From contig JALOMK010000126.1 of NCBI GenBank assembly GCA_025455505.1, positions 1 through 9,335 on the forward strand: a stretch of 9,335 bases of DNA, given 5' to 3'. Made by a program: the position numbers and the translations under genes. Within the stretch, counting starts at the first letter, position 1; each line of letters opens with the position of its first letter. The notes under the pieces are model-generated. The model saw only the letters and a program-made list of their open reading frames with translations. It searched no databases and was not told the origin of the DNA. Below are positions 1-5,710 of this stretch, piece after piece. This DNA comes from Bacteroidales bacterium. Its GTDB lineage: Bacteria > Bacteroidota > Bacteroidia > Bacteroidales > VadinHA17.

Positions 1-2
1 GT

Positions 3-80
3 AATACATTGCAGAAGAGGCACCCTGAAGAAATTCGGGAGGCCTCTTTCTGTTTCAGGGAGTATGAAGAGGAACTTTGA
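3..80 (+). CDS. Possible C-terminal end of an unidentified protein (partial)
   Basis: The third forward frame is open from the window edge to a TGA at 78-80 and encodes about 25 residues ending in REYEEEL. The composition is charged and helix-like (RHPEEIREA) and uses AGG, GAA, GAG and AAG like the neighbouring genes. It would end 12 bp from the convergent TauE/SafE stop, and the other convergent pairs in this window are just as tight. Against it, 25 open codons are easily found by chance, and the same bases form a strong stem-loop at 12-52. I do not recognise a family. The gene body would lie outside the window. Confidence 0.35.
   Translation, partial: NTLQKRHPEEIREASFCFREYEEEL
12..56 (+). 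terminator. Stem-loop with GAAA tetraloop, terminator-like
   Basis: Bases 15-21 (AAGAGGC) pair with 42-48 (GCCTCTT), and 12-14 extend the stem past a bulged T. After a small internal loop, 24-29 (CCTGAA) pair with 34-39 (TTCGGG, one G-T wobble), closed by a GAAA tetraloop at 30-33. A T-rich tail (TTTCTGTTT, 48-56) follows on the + strand but is partly used in the stem. This could end a + strand transcript entering from the left. It overlaps the possible partial CDS, so one of the two readings may be wrong. Confidence 0.4.
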
Positions 81-92
81 GTCGTTAATTGG

Positions 93-461
93 CTATTTTG
101 TGAAAAGCATTCTGGCCGCAACAAGAAGCAAAAGAACGGCAAATATTTTTTTCAGAGTGGCCTGGGGAATCGTAACTGCAAACTTCGACCCGAAATAGGA
201 ACCTATAAGAAAAGCACATGCAAGGATTATTGCAAACTTGATGTTCACATGCCCGGCTTTGTAATAATTGTAAGCAGCAATAATACCTACCGGCGGAAGC
301 ATTACTGCAATGCTTGTACCCTGGGCCATGTGCTGGCTGAGCCCCAGGAATAAGGCAAGCGCCGGGATCATTATAATTGCCCCGCCTATGCCAAGCATTC
401 CTGCCATCACACCTGTAACGAGACCTATAGCCAATAATATCAGAAGCATTGAAGTTGTCAT
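93..461 (-). CDS. Half-size sulfite exporter TauE/SafE (TSUP) family permease
   Basis: This is an inner-membrane protein of 122 residues with about four hydrophobic segments. Residues 13-33 carry the family's glycine-rich N-terminal signature (GVMAGMLGIGGAIIMIPAL region), followed by GTSIAVMLPP at about 48-57 and a second glycine-containing helix (IGSYFGSKFA) near 86-95. Full-length TSUP proteins are about 250 residues and contain two such repeats, so this one holds a single repeat. Both ends look intact: ATG at 459-461, TAG at 93-95, with non-coding DNA on the upstream side. I infer a single-repeat carrier that would work as a homodimer, not a truncation. TSUP members move sulfite, sulfoacetate or other organosulfur anions, but the substrate here cannot be told. 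It is transcribed divergently from mltG. Confidence 0.85.
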   Translation of the reverse strand: MTTSMLLILLAIGLVTGVMAGMLGIGGAIIMIPALALFLGLSQHMAQGTSIAVMLPPVGIIAAYNYYKAGHVNIKFAIILACAFLIGSYFGSKFAVTIPQATLKKIFAVLLLLVAARMLFTK

Positions 462-502
462 TTGTTTTGTTTTTTAAGATGAATTTGCACCCGTAAATTT
501 AT

Positions 503-509
503 CAAAATA
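503..509 (-). promoter_or_regulatory. Possible -7 box for the TauE/SafE gene
   Basis: The minus strand reads TATTTTG, close to the Bacteroidota -7 consensus TAnnTTTG but one spacer base short. It lies 41 nt upstream of the ATG and is the mirror image of the box at 515-521 that faces mltG. No good -33 TTTG was found at the usual distance. Confidence 0.25.
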
Positions 510-514
510 TTAAG

Positions 515-521
515 TATTTTG
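515..521 (+). promoter_or_regulatory. Possible -7 box for mltG
   Basis: TATTTTG resembles TAnnTTTG with one spacer base missing and ends 17 nt before the mltG ATG. This matches the 17-19 nt spacing seen for several other starts in the window, implying a 5' leader of roughly 10-13 nt. It forms the right arm of the palindrome at 503-521. Confidence 0.35.
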
Positions 522-538
522 CACTCCTGTCTAAACCC

Positions 539-1567
539 ATGAAAAAACTGATTATTGCCCTTGTACTTTCAGCCCTGCTTATTTCGGGAGCAGCGGCTTA
601 TTTTTTATATGTGCAGGTTTTCGGCGGGAACATCAAACCCCTGAAAGAGGATTCAATACTCCTCATCCCCACAGGTGCATCATTCGAGACAGTAATGGAC
701 ACTTTGACTAACAACCTCGAAATCAGGAATATTAAATCTTTTATCTGGGTTGCAGAAAGAAAGCGCTATACTCAAAACATAAAGCCAGGTCGTTACAGAG
801 TCAGCGATGAAATGAGCAATGCAGCTCTTGTCAATATGCTCAGATCTGGCGATCAGGCACCTGTGCGTCTCACTTTCAGCAATATACGAACTCTTCCCCA
901 GCTGGCTGCAAGGATAGGTCGGGTTATTGAAGCGGATTCGATTCAGATTATTGACTTCCTCAGTGATGAAAGCAATTATGCCGGTGAAGGCTTCAAAAGA
1001 GAGACAATCATATCGGTATTCATACCTGACACTTATGAACTTTTTTGGAATACGGATTCACGTGGCTTGTATGAAAGGATGCTGAGGGAATACAGGAAGT
1101 TCTGGAATGATGAGAGGCTTCAAAAGGCCAGTGCAGCCGGACTGGAACCGCAGGAAGTGTCAATTCTTGCCTCAATAATCGATGATGAGGTTTCAAAAAA
1201 GGATGAAAAGCCCAGGATTGCAGGTGTATACATAAACAGGCTTAAAAGAGGAATTCCCCTCCAGGCCTGTCCCACGATAAAATATGCCCTGAATGATTTC
1301 TCAATTACGAGAGTATTGTATGTGCACCTGTCTGTTGATTCACCTTATAATACATATAAGTATAAGGGCCTTCCTCCCGGGCCTGTCGGCTGTCCTTCCA
1401 AAGAGGGCATCGAAGCGGTGTTGAATGCTGAAAAACACGATTTCCTGTACTTTGCAGCGAAGCCGGACTTTTCGGGCTATCATAATTTCTCAAGAACACT
1501 TGCCGAGCATAACCGTTATGCAAACCAATACCAGAGAGAACTCGACAAGCGGAGAATATTCAGATAG
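539..1567 (+). CDS. mltG: Endolytic murein transglycosylase MltG (YceG-like)
   Basis: MltG cleaves nascent glycan strands at the periplasmic face of the inner membrane and is thought to set strand length by releasing growing chains. The 342 residues match the family length (E. coli about 340). Residues 3-28 form one N-terminal membrane anchor. The YceG domain fills the rest: ILASIIDDE ends in E217, aligning with the E. coli catalytic Glu218, followed by GVYINRLKRGIPLQ (229-242), NTYKYKGLPPGPV (271-283) and a C-terminal DFLYFAAKPD...HNF block (301-317). The first Glu of the usual VEKE motif is Asp here, while the catalytic Glu is kept. The ATG at 539 fits the signal-anchor. The gene ends in an 8-bp tail-to-tail overlap with murB, another peptidoglycan gene, but the two are convergent and not co-transcribed. 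Confidence 0.95.
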   Translation: MKKLIIALVLSALLISGAAAYFLYVQVFGGNIKPLKEDSILLIPTGASFETVMDTLTNNLEIRNIKSFIWVAERKRYTQNIKPGRYRVSDEMSNAALVNMLRSGDQAPVRLTFSNIRTLPQLAARIGRVIEADSIQIIDFLSDESNYAGEGFKRETIISVFIPDTYELFWNTDSRGLYERMLREYRKFWNDERLQKASAAGLEPQEVSILASIIDDEVSKKDEKPRIAGVYINRLKRGIPLQACPTIKYALNDFSITRVLYVHLSVDSPYNTYKYKGLPPGPVGCPSKEGIEAVLNAEKHDFLYFAAKPDFSGYHNFSRTLAEHNRYANQYQRELDKRRIFR

Positions 1568-2576
1568 TGCCTACCAGTTCCACTTCCCTTTCGAGGTTCA
1601 CTCCGAACTTGCCCAGGACTGACTCCCTGATTTCCTCAGATAATTCATAAATATCTTTCCCGCTTGCATTGCCGTAGTTGACAAGCACGAGAGCCTGCCT
1701 GTCATGAACCCCTGCATCTCCTTTTCTGCTGCCTTTCCAGCCGCACTGCTCTATAAGCCAGGCCGCTGCAATCTTAACATATCCCGGAGAATCGGGATAT
1801 ACAGGAAGGGTTCGATAGGTTTGTTTCAGCGTTTCAGCCTGCCAGGCAGGAATGACAGGGTTTTTAAAAAAGCTTCCTGCATTGCCTGTGCGGGCCGGAT
1901 CGGGTAGCTTTGCCTGTCTGATTGCAATAACCGCTTTCCTTGTATTCTGAATCGTAGGCCCGCCAATCCTGCTTACTTCCTCCCTGAGTGAGCCGTAGCT
2001 CAGATCGGGGATGCTGTTGCACGACAGCCTGAACCAAACCTTTGTTATAAGATAAAGCCCTTTCCCGTACGATTTAAATATGCTGCTGCGATAGGCAAAC
2101 CTGCACTCATCATTGTCAAAATACTTTACGGTACCATCTTCCAGGCTCAGTGCCTTGACCCTTATGATATAATTTTTTACCTCAGCGCCATAGGCTCCTA
2201 TGTTCTGTACTGCAGAGGCCCCGACAGTTCCTGGTATCAGAGATAGATTTTCAAGTCCCCCGAGGCCTCTTTCCGATGTCCATTCAACAAGATCATCCCA
2301 CAACTCACCCGCTGCACAACCGACAATCGACAAGTCGCTATCGCTGTTCTCAATTTCTATTCCCCTTAAGCCGGGAATAAGTATCGTGCCGTTAAAATCA
2401 GATGTAAAAAGCAGATTGCTGCCCTTTCCAATTACAAGAAGAGGATAATCAGCCTTTCTGCCACCTGCCAGGAACTCTGCCGCTTCATCTTCGCTTTCCG
2501 GAATAAACAGGTAATCAGTATTGTACCTTAATCCGAATGTGTTATACTCCTTTAACGATACGTTTTTTAATATCAT
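1560..2576 (-). CDS. murB: UDP-N-acetylenolpyruvoylglucosamine reductase MurB (type I)
   Basis: MurB is the cytoplasmic, FAD-containing, NADPH-dependent enzyme that reduces UDP-GlcNAc-enolpyruvate to UDP-MurNAc, the second committed step of peptidoglycan synthesis. The 338 residues match the E. coli-type enzyme (342). Visible motifs are YNTFGL (11-16), the FAD-binding IGKGSNLLF (49-57), LSLIPGTVGASAVQNIGAYG (111-130), AYRSSIF with R163, GNAGSFFKNP with proton-donor S235, and a C-terminal EREVELVG with E331. These correspond to E. coli R159, S229 and E325, so the active site is complete. The DLSYGSL loop (191-197) is the type I insertion. Its TGA lies inside the last codons of mltG. A TAnnTTTG box sits 17 nt before the ATG, and murB is divergent from the glycosyltransferase cluster. 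Confidence 0.96.
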   Translation of the reverse strand: MILKNVSLKEYNTFGLRYNTDYLFIPESEDEAAEFLAGGRKADYPLLVIGKGSNLLFTSDFNGTILIPGLRGIEIENSDSDLSIVGCAAGELWDDLVEWTSERGLGGLENLSLIPGTVGASAVQNIGAYGAEVKNYIIRVKALSLEDGTVKYFDNDECRFAYRSSIFKSYGKGLYLITKVWFRLSCNSIPDLSYGSLREEVSRIGGPTIQNTRKAVIAIRQAKLPDPARTGNAGSFFKNPVIPAWQAETLKQTYRTLPVYPDSPGYVKIAAAWLIEQCGWKGSRKGDAGVHDRQALVLVNYGNASGKDIYELSEEIRESVLGKFGVNLEREVELVGTI

Positions 2577-2593
2577 TCTATTTATTGATTATG

Positions 2594-2601
2594 CAAATGT
2601 A
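2594..2601 (-). promoter_or_regulatory. Predicted -7 box for murB (TACATTTG)
   Basis: The minus strand reads TACATTTG, an exact match to the Bacteroidota TAnnTTTG consensus, ending 17 nt before the murB ATG. No clear TTTG was found about 20 nt further upstream. It forms one arm of the inverted repeat at 2594-2610. Confidence 0.5.
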
Positions 2602-2610
2602 ATACATATG
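2594..2610. repeat. 17-bp near-palindrome upstream of murB
   Basis: CAAATGTA (2594-2601) and TACATATG (2603-2610) are inverted arms matching at 7 of 8 positions around a single A. With one flanking base on each side the element (2593-2611) matches 16 of 19 bases of the one at 5674-5692 upstream of the SulP gene. Confidence 0.5.
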
Positions 2611-2693
2611 TTTAATGGCGTAGATCCAGTCCCGCGTTTTAGTTAAATGAATCAATGAAAATCTGCTTACTTTTCAATTCACCAAATAAGTGT

Positions 2694-2700
2694 TATTTTG
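2694..2700 (+). promoter_or_regulatory. Possible -7 box for the glycosyltransferase cluster
   Basis: TATTTTG, again one spacer base short of TAnnTTTG, ends 19 nt before the ATG at 2720. With 2683-2689 (CAAATAA) it makes an imperfect inverted repeat around GTG. If this is the promoter, the upstream in-frame GTG at 2690 cannot be the translation start. Confidence 0.3.
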
Positions 2701-2719
2701 TAAAAAAGAGAAGGGTCTG

Positions 2720-3865
2720 ATGAGTAAGGAAAACACCGGGTCGCACAAGACAGTCCTTGCAGTTACAAACTGCATTTGTTTTGACCAGCGGGTGATAAAG
2801 ATGGCTTCCGTAATTCAGGATTGCGGCAGTGAGGTAACTGTGGCCGGACGTTTCAGGGGACTATGCTGCACTTCTGAAATATTGCCATTCAAATCCAGGC
2901 GGTTCAGAATGCTTTTCAAAAAAGGCTTCCTCTTTTATATGTTTTTCAATATAAGGCTGTTTTTTTTCCTGCTTGCAGGCCGCTTTGATGTCATCGTATC
3001 AAATGACCTCGACACGCTGCTTCCCTCTTTCCTGGCGTCCAGGCTGAAAGGCATTCCGCTTGTTTTTGATTCCCATGAATATTTCACTGGATCAAGGGAG
3101 CTTATGGGAAGGCCTTTAGTAAGGAGGTTCTGGAAAATTATCGAACAGCTGATCTTGCCCCGTCTTGAGTATGTATTCACGGTGAGTGACTCAATCGCGG
3201 AGCTATATCGGCAGGAATATTCAGTTTCTCCGGTTGTCGTAAGGAACCTGGCTCCCCATTCTTCCTCAACTGAAACTTATTCTCGTGACAGGATAGGTAT
3301 CCGCACAGGTGATCTGCTGCTGGTGTTGCAGGGGACAGGGATAAATGCTGACAGGGGAGCTGAGGAGCTTGTTGATGCGGTTATTGAAACTCCCGGCGTT
3401 TCACTTCTTATAGTTGGCAGGGGAGACATTCTTGGCAGTCTGCAATTGAGGGTTCAGGCAGCCGGCTCTGATGATAAAATCAAGTTTGTCCCCCCGGTGG
3501 TCCGGGAAGAGTTGTTAAAGTATACCCGGATGGCTGATGCAGGGGTCTCCCTTGACAAGGACAGGGGCATAAACTACAGGTACAGCCTTCCGAATAAAAT
3601 TTTCGACTATATAAGCGCCGGGGTACCCGTAATAGCCTCGGACCTTCCTGAGGTTTCAAGGATAATCCGTCAGTATGGATGCGGCATTCTCGTTGGCAGT
3701 GTCACTGTTGAATCAGTATCGGCAGTGCTTGCAGGGCTTGTTTCAAACCGCGGGTTGCTTGACGGATTGCGCCTGAAATGCAGGGAGGCATCGCTTGAAC
3801 TGAACTGGGAAGAAGAAAGCAAAAAAATAAGGCTAGTGTACGATAAAGTATTTTCAGATTGTTAA
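2720..3865 (+). CDS. GT4-type (GT-B fold) glycosyltransferase, group 1
   Basis: This is a predicted glycosyltransferase of 381 residues using a nucleotide-activated sugar at the cytoplasmic side of the envelope; donor and acceptor are unknown. The N-terminal half has VTNCICFDQRV (15-25), an early Bacteroidota GT4-like motif, a hydrophobic stretch (about 70-86) that may touch the membrane, SNDLDTLLP (94-102) and LVFDSHEYF (114-122). The C-terminal donor-binding half has LQGTGINADRGAEEL (203-217), LLIVGRGD (229-236) and YSLPNKIFDYISAGVPVIAS (288-307), where Asp replaces the second Glu of the usual EX7E motif. I chose ATG 2720, preceded by AGAAGGG (2709-2715), over an in-frame GTG at 2690, which would add ten non-conserved-looking residues and overlap the promoter-like box. 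It begins a cluster with the next two genes. Confidence 0.85.
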   Translation: MSKENTGSHKTVLAVTNCICFDQRVIKMASVIQDCGSEVTVAGRFRGLCCTSEILPFKSRRFRMLFKKGFLFYMFFNIRLFFFLLAGRFDVIVSNDLDTLLPSFLASRLKGIPLVFDSHEYFTGSRELMGRPLVRRFWKIIEQLILPRLEYVFTVSDSIAELYRQEYSVSPVVVRNLAPHSSSTETYSRDRIGIRTGDLLLVLQGTGINADRGAEELVDAVIETPGVSLLIVGRGDILGSLQLRVQAAGSDDKIKFVPPVVREELLKYTRMADAGVSLDKDRGINYRYSLPNKIFDYISAGVPVIASDLPEVSRIIRQYGCGILVGSVTVESVSAVLAGLVSNRGLLDGLRLKCREASLELNWEEESKKIRLVYDKVFSDC

Positions 3866-3870
3866 TTTTG
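3863..3870 (+). promoter_or_regulatory. Possible internal -7 box before the DUF6132 gene
   Basis: TAATTTTG is an exact TAnnTTTG match overlapping the glycosyltransferase stop codon and ending 15 nt before the ATG at 3886. It could give the DUF6132 and GH109-type genes their own transcript in addition to readthrough. No -33 element is evident, and AT-rich stop regions make chance matches likely. Confidence 0.25.
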
Positions 3871-3885
3871 CCGTAAAGCACTTAT

Positions 3886-4137
3886 ATGAGGAACTATCTG
3901 CAGAAGCATCTTCTTGGCGTGGTAATGACAATAGCAGGGGGCATCGGGGGACTTTTATACTGGAAGTTTATCGGTTGCAAATCAGGGACATGCCCTATTA
4001 AATCAGTATGGTATTTAAGCACATTGTGGGGACTTGTAATGGGTTACCTGGCAGGCAGTATTATTGAAGACATAATTGAAAAAGTCAGGAACAGGAATAA
4101 AAATAAAAATGATTCTAACCCTGAGGATAAAAACTAA
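3886..4137 (+). CDS. DUF6132 family small membrane protein
   Basis: This is an 83-residue protein of unknown function with two predicted membrane helices, roughly residues 9-29 (glycine-rich, GGIGGLLYW) and 43-61 (LWGLVMGYLAG), and a basic, Asn/Lys-rich cytoplasmic-looking tail. The link between helices holds GCKSGTCPIKS (30-40), the Cys-x4-Cys motif (C31, C36) that I recognise from DUF6132 proteins of Bacteroidota and relatives. The paired cysteines could form a disulfide or bind a metal or thiol partner; that is speculation. It starts 20 bp after the glycosyltransferase stop and ends 11 bp before the next gene, so it is probably co-transcribed with at least the downstream gene. Confidence 0.8.
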   Translation: MRNYLQKHLLGVVMTIAGGIGGLLYWKFIGCKSGTCPIKSVWYLSTLWGLVMGYLAGSIIEDIIEKVRNRNKNKNDSNPEDKN

Positions 4138-4148
4138 ACCTTAAACAG

Positions 4149-5639
4149 ATGACTACCAATCGCCGAAATTTTCTTAAAGCTGCAACATTTGCCGGTGCAG
4201 GCGCAATGACTTCCAGGTTTGTGACAGGCTGTGCGCCTGCGACTCCTGAATCAAATCTCCCCGGAATTCTTGAATCAGTCAGGAAGAGCCACACTCAGAA
4301 ATTCAATATGTCGGGTTATGCGGCACCTGCTATCCCCCTTGTTAGGGTTGGCGTGATAGGTCTGGGCGACAGGGGAAGCGGTGCTGTCGAAAGGCTTTCT
4401 TATATTGAGGGTGTTGAAATCAGGGCCCTGTGCGACCTGAGGCAGGTTGCAGTTGAAGGCTCCCAGAAATACCTCCGGAGCATAGGCAGGGAGCCTGCCC
4501 GGGAGTTCCACGGCAGTGAAGAAATATGGAAGCAGGTATGTGAGATGAATGACATTGATCTCATTTATACCTGCACTCCCTGGGTTCTGCACACTCCCAT
4601 ATCGGTGTATGCCATGGAAAATGGCAAGCATGTCGCCTGCGAAGTGCCGATTGCAAGGACTGTGGATGAAGCGTGGCAGCTTGTTGAAACATCGGAAAGA
4701 ACCAGGAAGCATTGCATGATGCTCGAAAATTGCTGTTATGATTTTTTTGAGCTTCTTACACTGAATATGGCCAGGCAGGGATTGTTCGGGGATATGATAC
4801 ACGGGGAAGGTGCCTATATACATAACCTCATGGGGTACAATTTCAAGAAGCCCGATGACAACCGGCAATCCGACGGCGCCTATACCGGGATGTGGAGGCT
4901 GAAGGAAAACGCCACCAGGAACGGTAACCTTTATCCGACTCATGGCCTTGGCCCTGTATGCCAGGCTTTAAATATCAACAGGGGCGACAGGATGGATTAC
5001 CTTTCTTCAGTGTCAACCAATGATTTTTCAATGGCCCAGCGCCAGAGTGAGTTGCTTAAGAATGATCAGTTTTACGGTGAGTGGAAAGATTCCTCCTTCC
5101 GGGGGAATATGAACACGACAATAATTAAAACTGTATTGGGAAAATCAATAATGGTCCAGCACGATGTGTCTTCGGAGCAACCTTACTCAAGGATACACCT
5201 CGTCAAGGGAACCCAGGGTATGGCTGTAAAATACCCCAGGGCTCTTATTGCACTCGGAGAGCGCTGGTCGGATGAGGAACAGATGAAGGTGATCTGGGAA
5301 AAGTACACTCCTGAAATAATCAGGAGAGTGGGGGAGATGGCAAAAAAAGTCGGCGGCCATGGCGGCATGGATTTCATTATGGACTGGAGGCTTATCGACT
5401 GCCTGCGAAACGGGTTACCGCTTGACCAGGACGTTTATGACGGCGCAGCCTGGAGCGTTATTGCACCGCTGAGCGAGTGGTCTGTTGCAAACAGGTCGCA
5501 GTCAGTAGATATTCCAGACTTCACAGGCGGATCGTGGAAAACGAATGTTCCGCATGTGATAAACCTTGAAACAGGAGGCAGCACAAAGGTGCTTGAAGTG
5601 GTTGAGAAGAAGGAAGAAATGCAGCTTAATTTGAGTTAG
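4149..5639 (+). CDS. Exported Gfo/Idh/MocA oxidoreductase, GH109 (alpha-N-acetylgalactosaminidase-like) type
   Basis: The 496-residue protein begins with a twin-arginine signal (RRNFLK, 5-10), a hydrophobic stretch and a lipobox VTGC with C28, so it is a likely Tat-exported lipoprotein. Tat export fits an enzyme that folds around NAD in the cytoplasm. The Rossmann domain starts at RVGVIGLGDRGSG (66-78), with CDLR (95-98) after it. CEVPIAR (164-170), MLENCCY (191-197), NGNLYPTHGLGP (258-269), INRGDRMDYL (276-285), QPYSRIH (344-350) and GGHGGMDF (402-409) are characteristic of GH109, known for NAD-dependent alpha-N-acetylgalactosaminidase that removes terminal GalNAc by a redox-elimination mechanism. 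Tyr262 and His265 would be the family's conserved Tyr-x-x-His pair. No acidic run follows C28, so a periplasm-facing location is more likely than surface display (inference). The exact sugar specificity cannot be read. Last gene of the cluster. Confidence 0.85.
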   Translation: MTTNRRNFLKAATFAGAGAMTSRFVTGCAPATPESNLPGILESVRKSHTQKFNMSGYAAPAIPLVRVGVIGLGDRGSGAVERLSYIEGVEIRALCDLRQVAVEGSQKYLRSIGREPAREFHGSEEIWKQVCEMNDIDLIYTCTPWVLHTPISVYAMENGKHVACEVPIARTVDEAWQLVETSERTRKHCMMLENCCYDFFELLTLNMARQGLFGDMIHGEGAYIHNLMGYNFKKPDDNRQSDGAYTGMWRLKENATRNGNLYPTHGLGPVCQALNINRGDRMDYLSSVSTNDFSMAQRQSELLKNDQFYGEWKDSSFRGNMNTTIIKTVLGKSIMVQHDVSSEQPYSRIHLVKGTQGMAVKYPRALIALGERWSDEEQMKVIWEKYTPEIIRRVGEMAKKVGGHGGMDFIMDWRLIDCLRNGLPLDQDVYDGAAWSVIAPLSEWSVANRSQSVDIPDFTGGSWKTNVPHVINLETGGSTKVLEVVEKKEEMQLNLS

Positions 5640-5674
5640 CTTTAATAAGGCAGCATCTGCAGGTAACTTTTCAG

Positions 5675-5691
5675 CAAATGTATTACCTTTG
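5675..5691. repeat. 17-bp near-palindrome upstream of the SulP gene
   Basis: CAAATGTA (5675-5682) and TACCTTTG (5684-5691) are inverted arms matching at 7 of 8 positions around one T. Together with the flanking G and T the element matches 16 of 19 bases of the one upstream of murB, in the same orientation relative to the + strand. Confidence 0.5.
5684..5691 (+). promoter_or_regulatory. Predicted -7 box for the SulP gene (TACCTTTG)
   Basis: TACCTTTG matches TAnnTTTG exactly and ends 19 nt before the ATG at 5711, implying a short leader. It is the right arm of the inverted repeat at 5675-5691. The minus-strand arm is also an exact TAnnTTTG (TACATTTG) although no minus-strand gene lies to its left. 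Confidence 0.5.
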
Positions 5692-5710
5692 TCTTCCATA
5701 ATTTCTGATT

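Larger units (their letters stand above)
503..521. repeat. 19-bp palindrome in the tauE/mltG divergent promoter region
   Basis: CAAAATA (503-509) and TATTTTG (515-521) are perfect 7-bp inverted arms around a 5-nt centre. Each arm reads as a -7-like box toward the gene on its own side, so it may be a back-to-back promoter or a dimeric regulator's operator. Confidence 0.45.

Noticed and set aside
1841..1854. Palindrome CCTGCCAGGCAGG inside murB
   Set aside because: It lies in conserved coding sequence and is a single copy, so chance is the simplest explanation.
2690..2719. GTG at 2690 as the start of the glycosyltransferase
   Set aside because: It overlaps the TATTTTG promoter-like box and adds ten residues before any family-like sequence; ATG 2720 has AGAAGGG upstream and suitable spacing.
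4275..4943. A 222-codon open frame on the minus strand within the GH109-type gene
   Set aside because: It lies fully antisense to a well-supported gene, and its translation shows no recognisable domain; the long open frame is a by-product of the codon use of the + strand gene.
5650..5660. Small hairpin GCAG-CAT-CTGC after the GH109-type gene as a terminator
   Set aside because: The stem is only 4 bp and no clear T-run follows.
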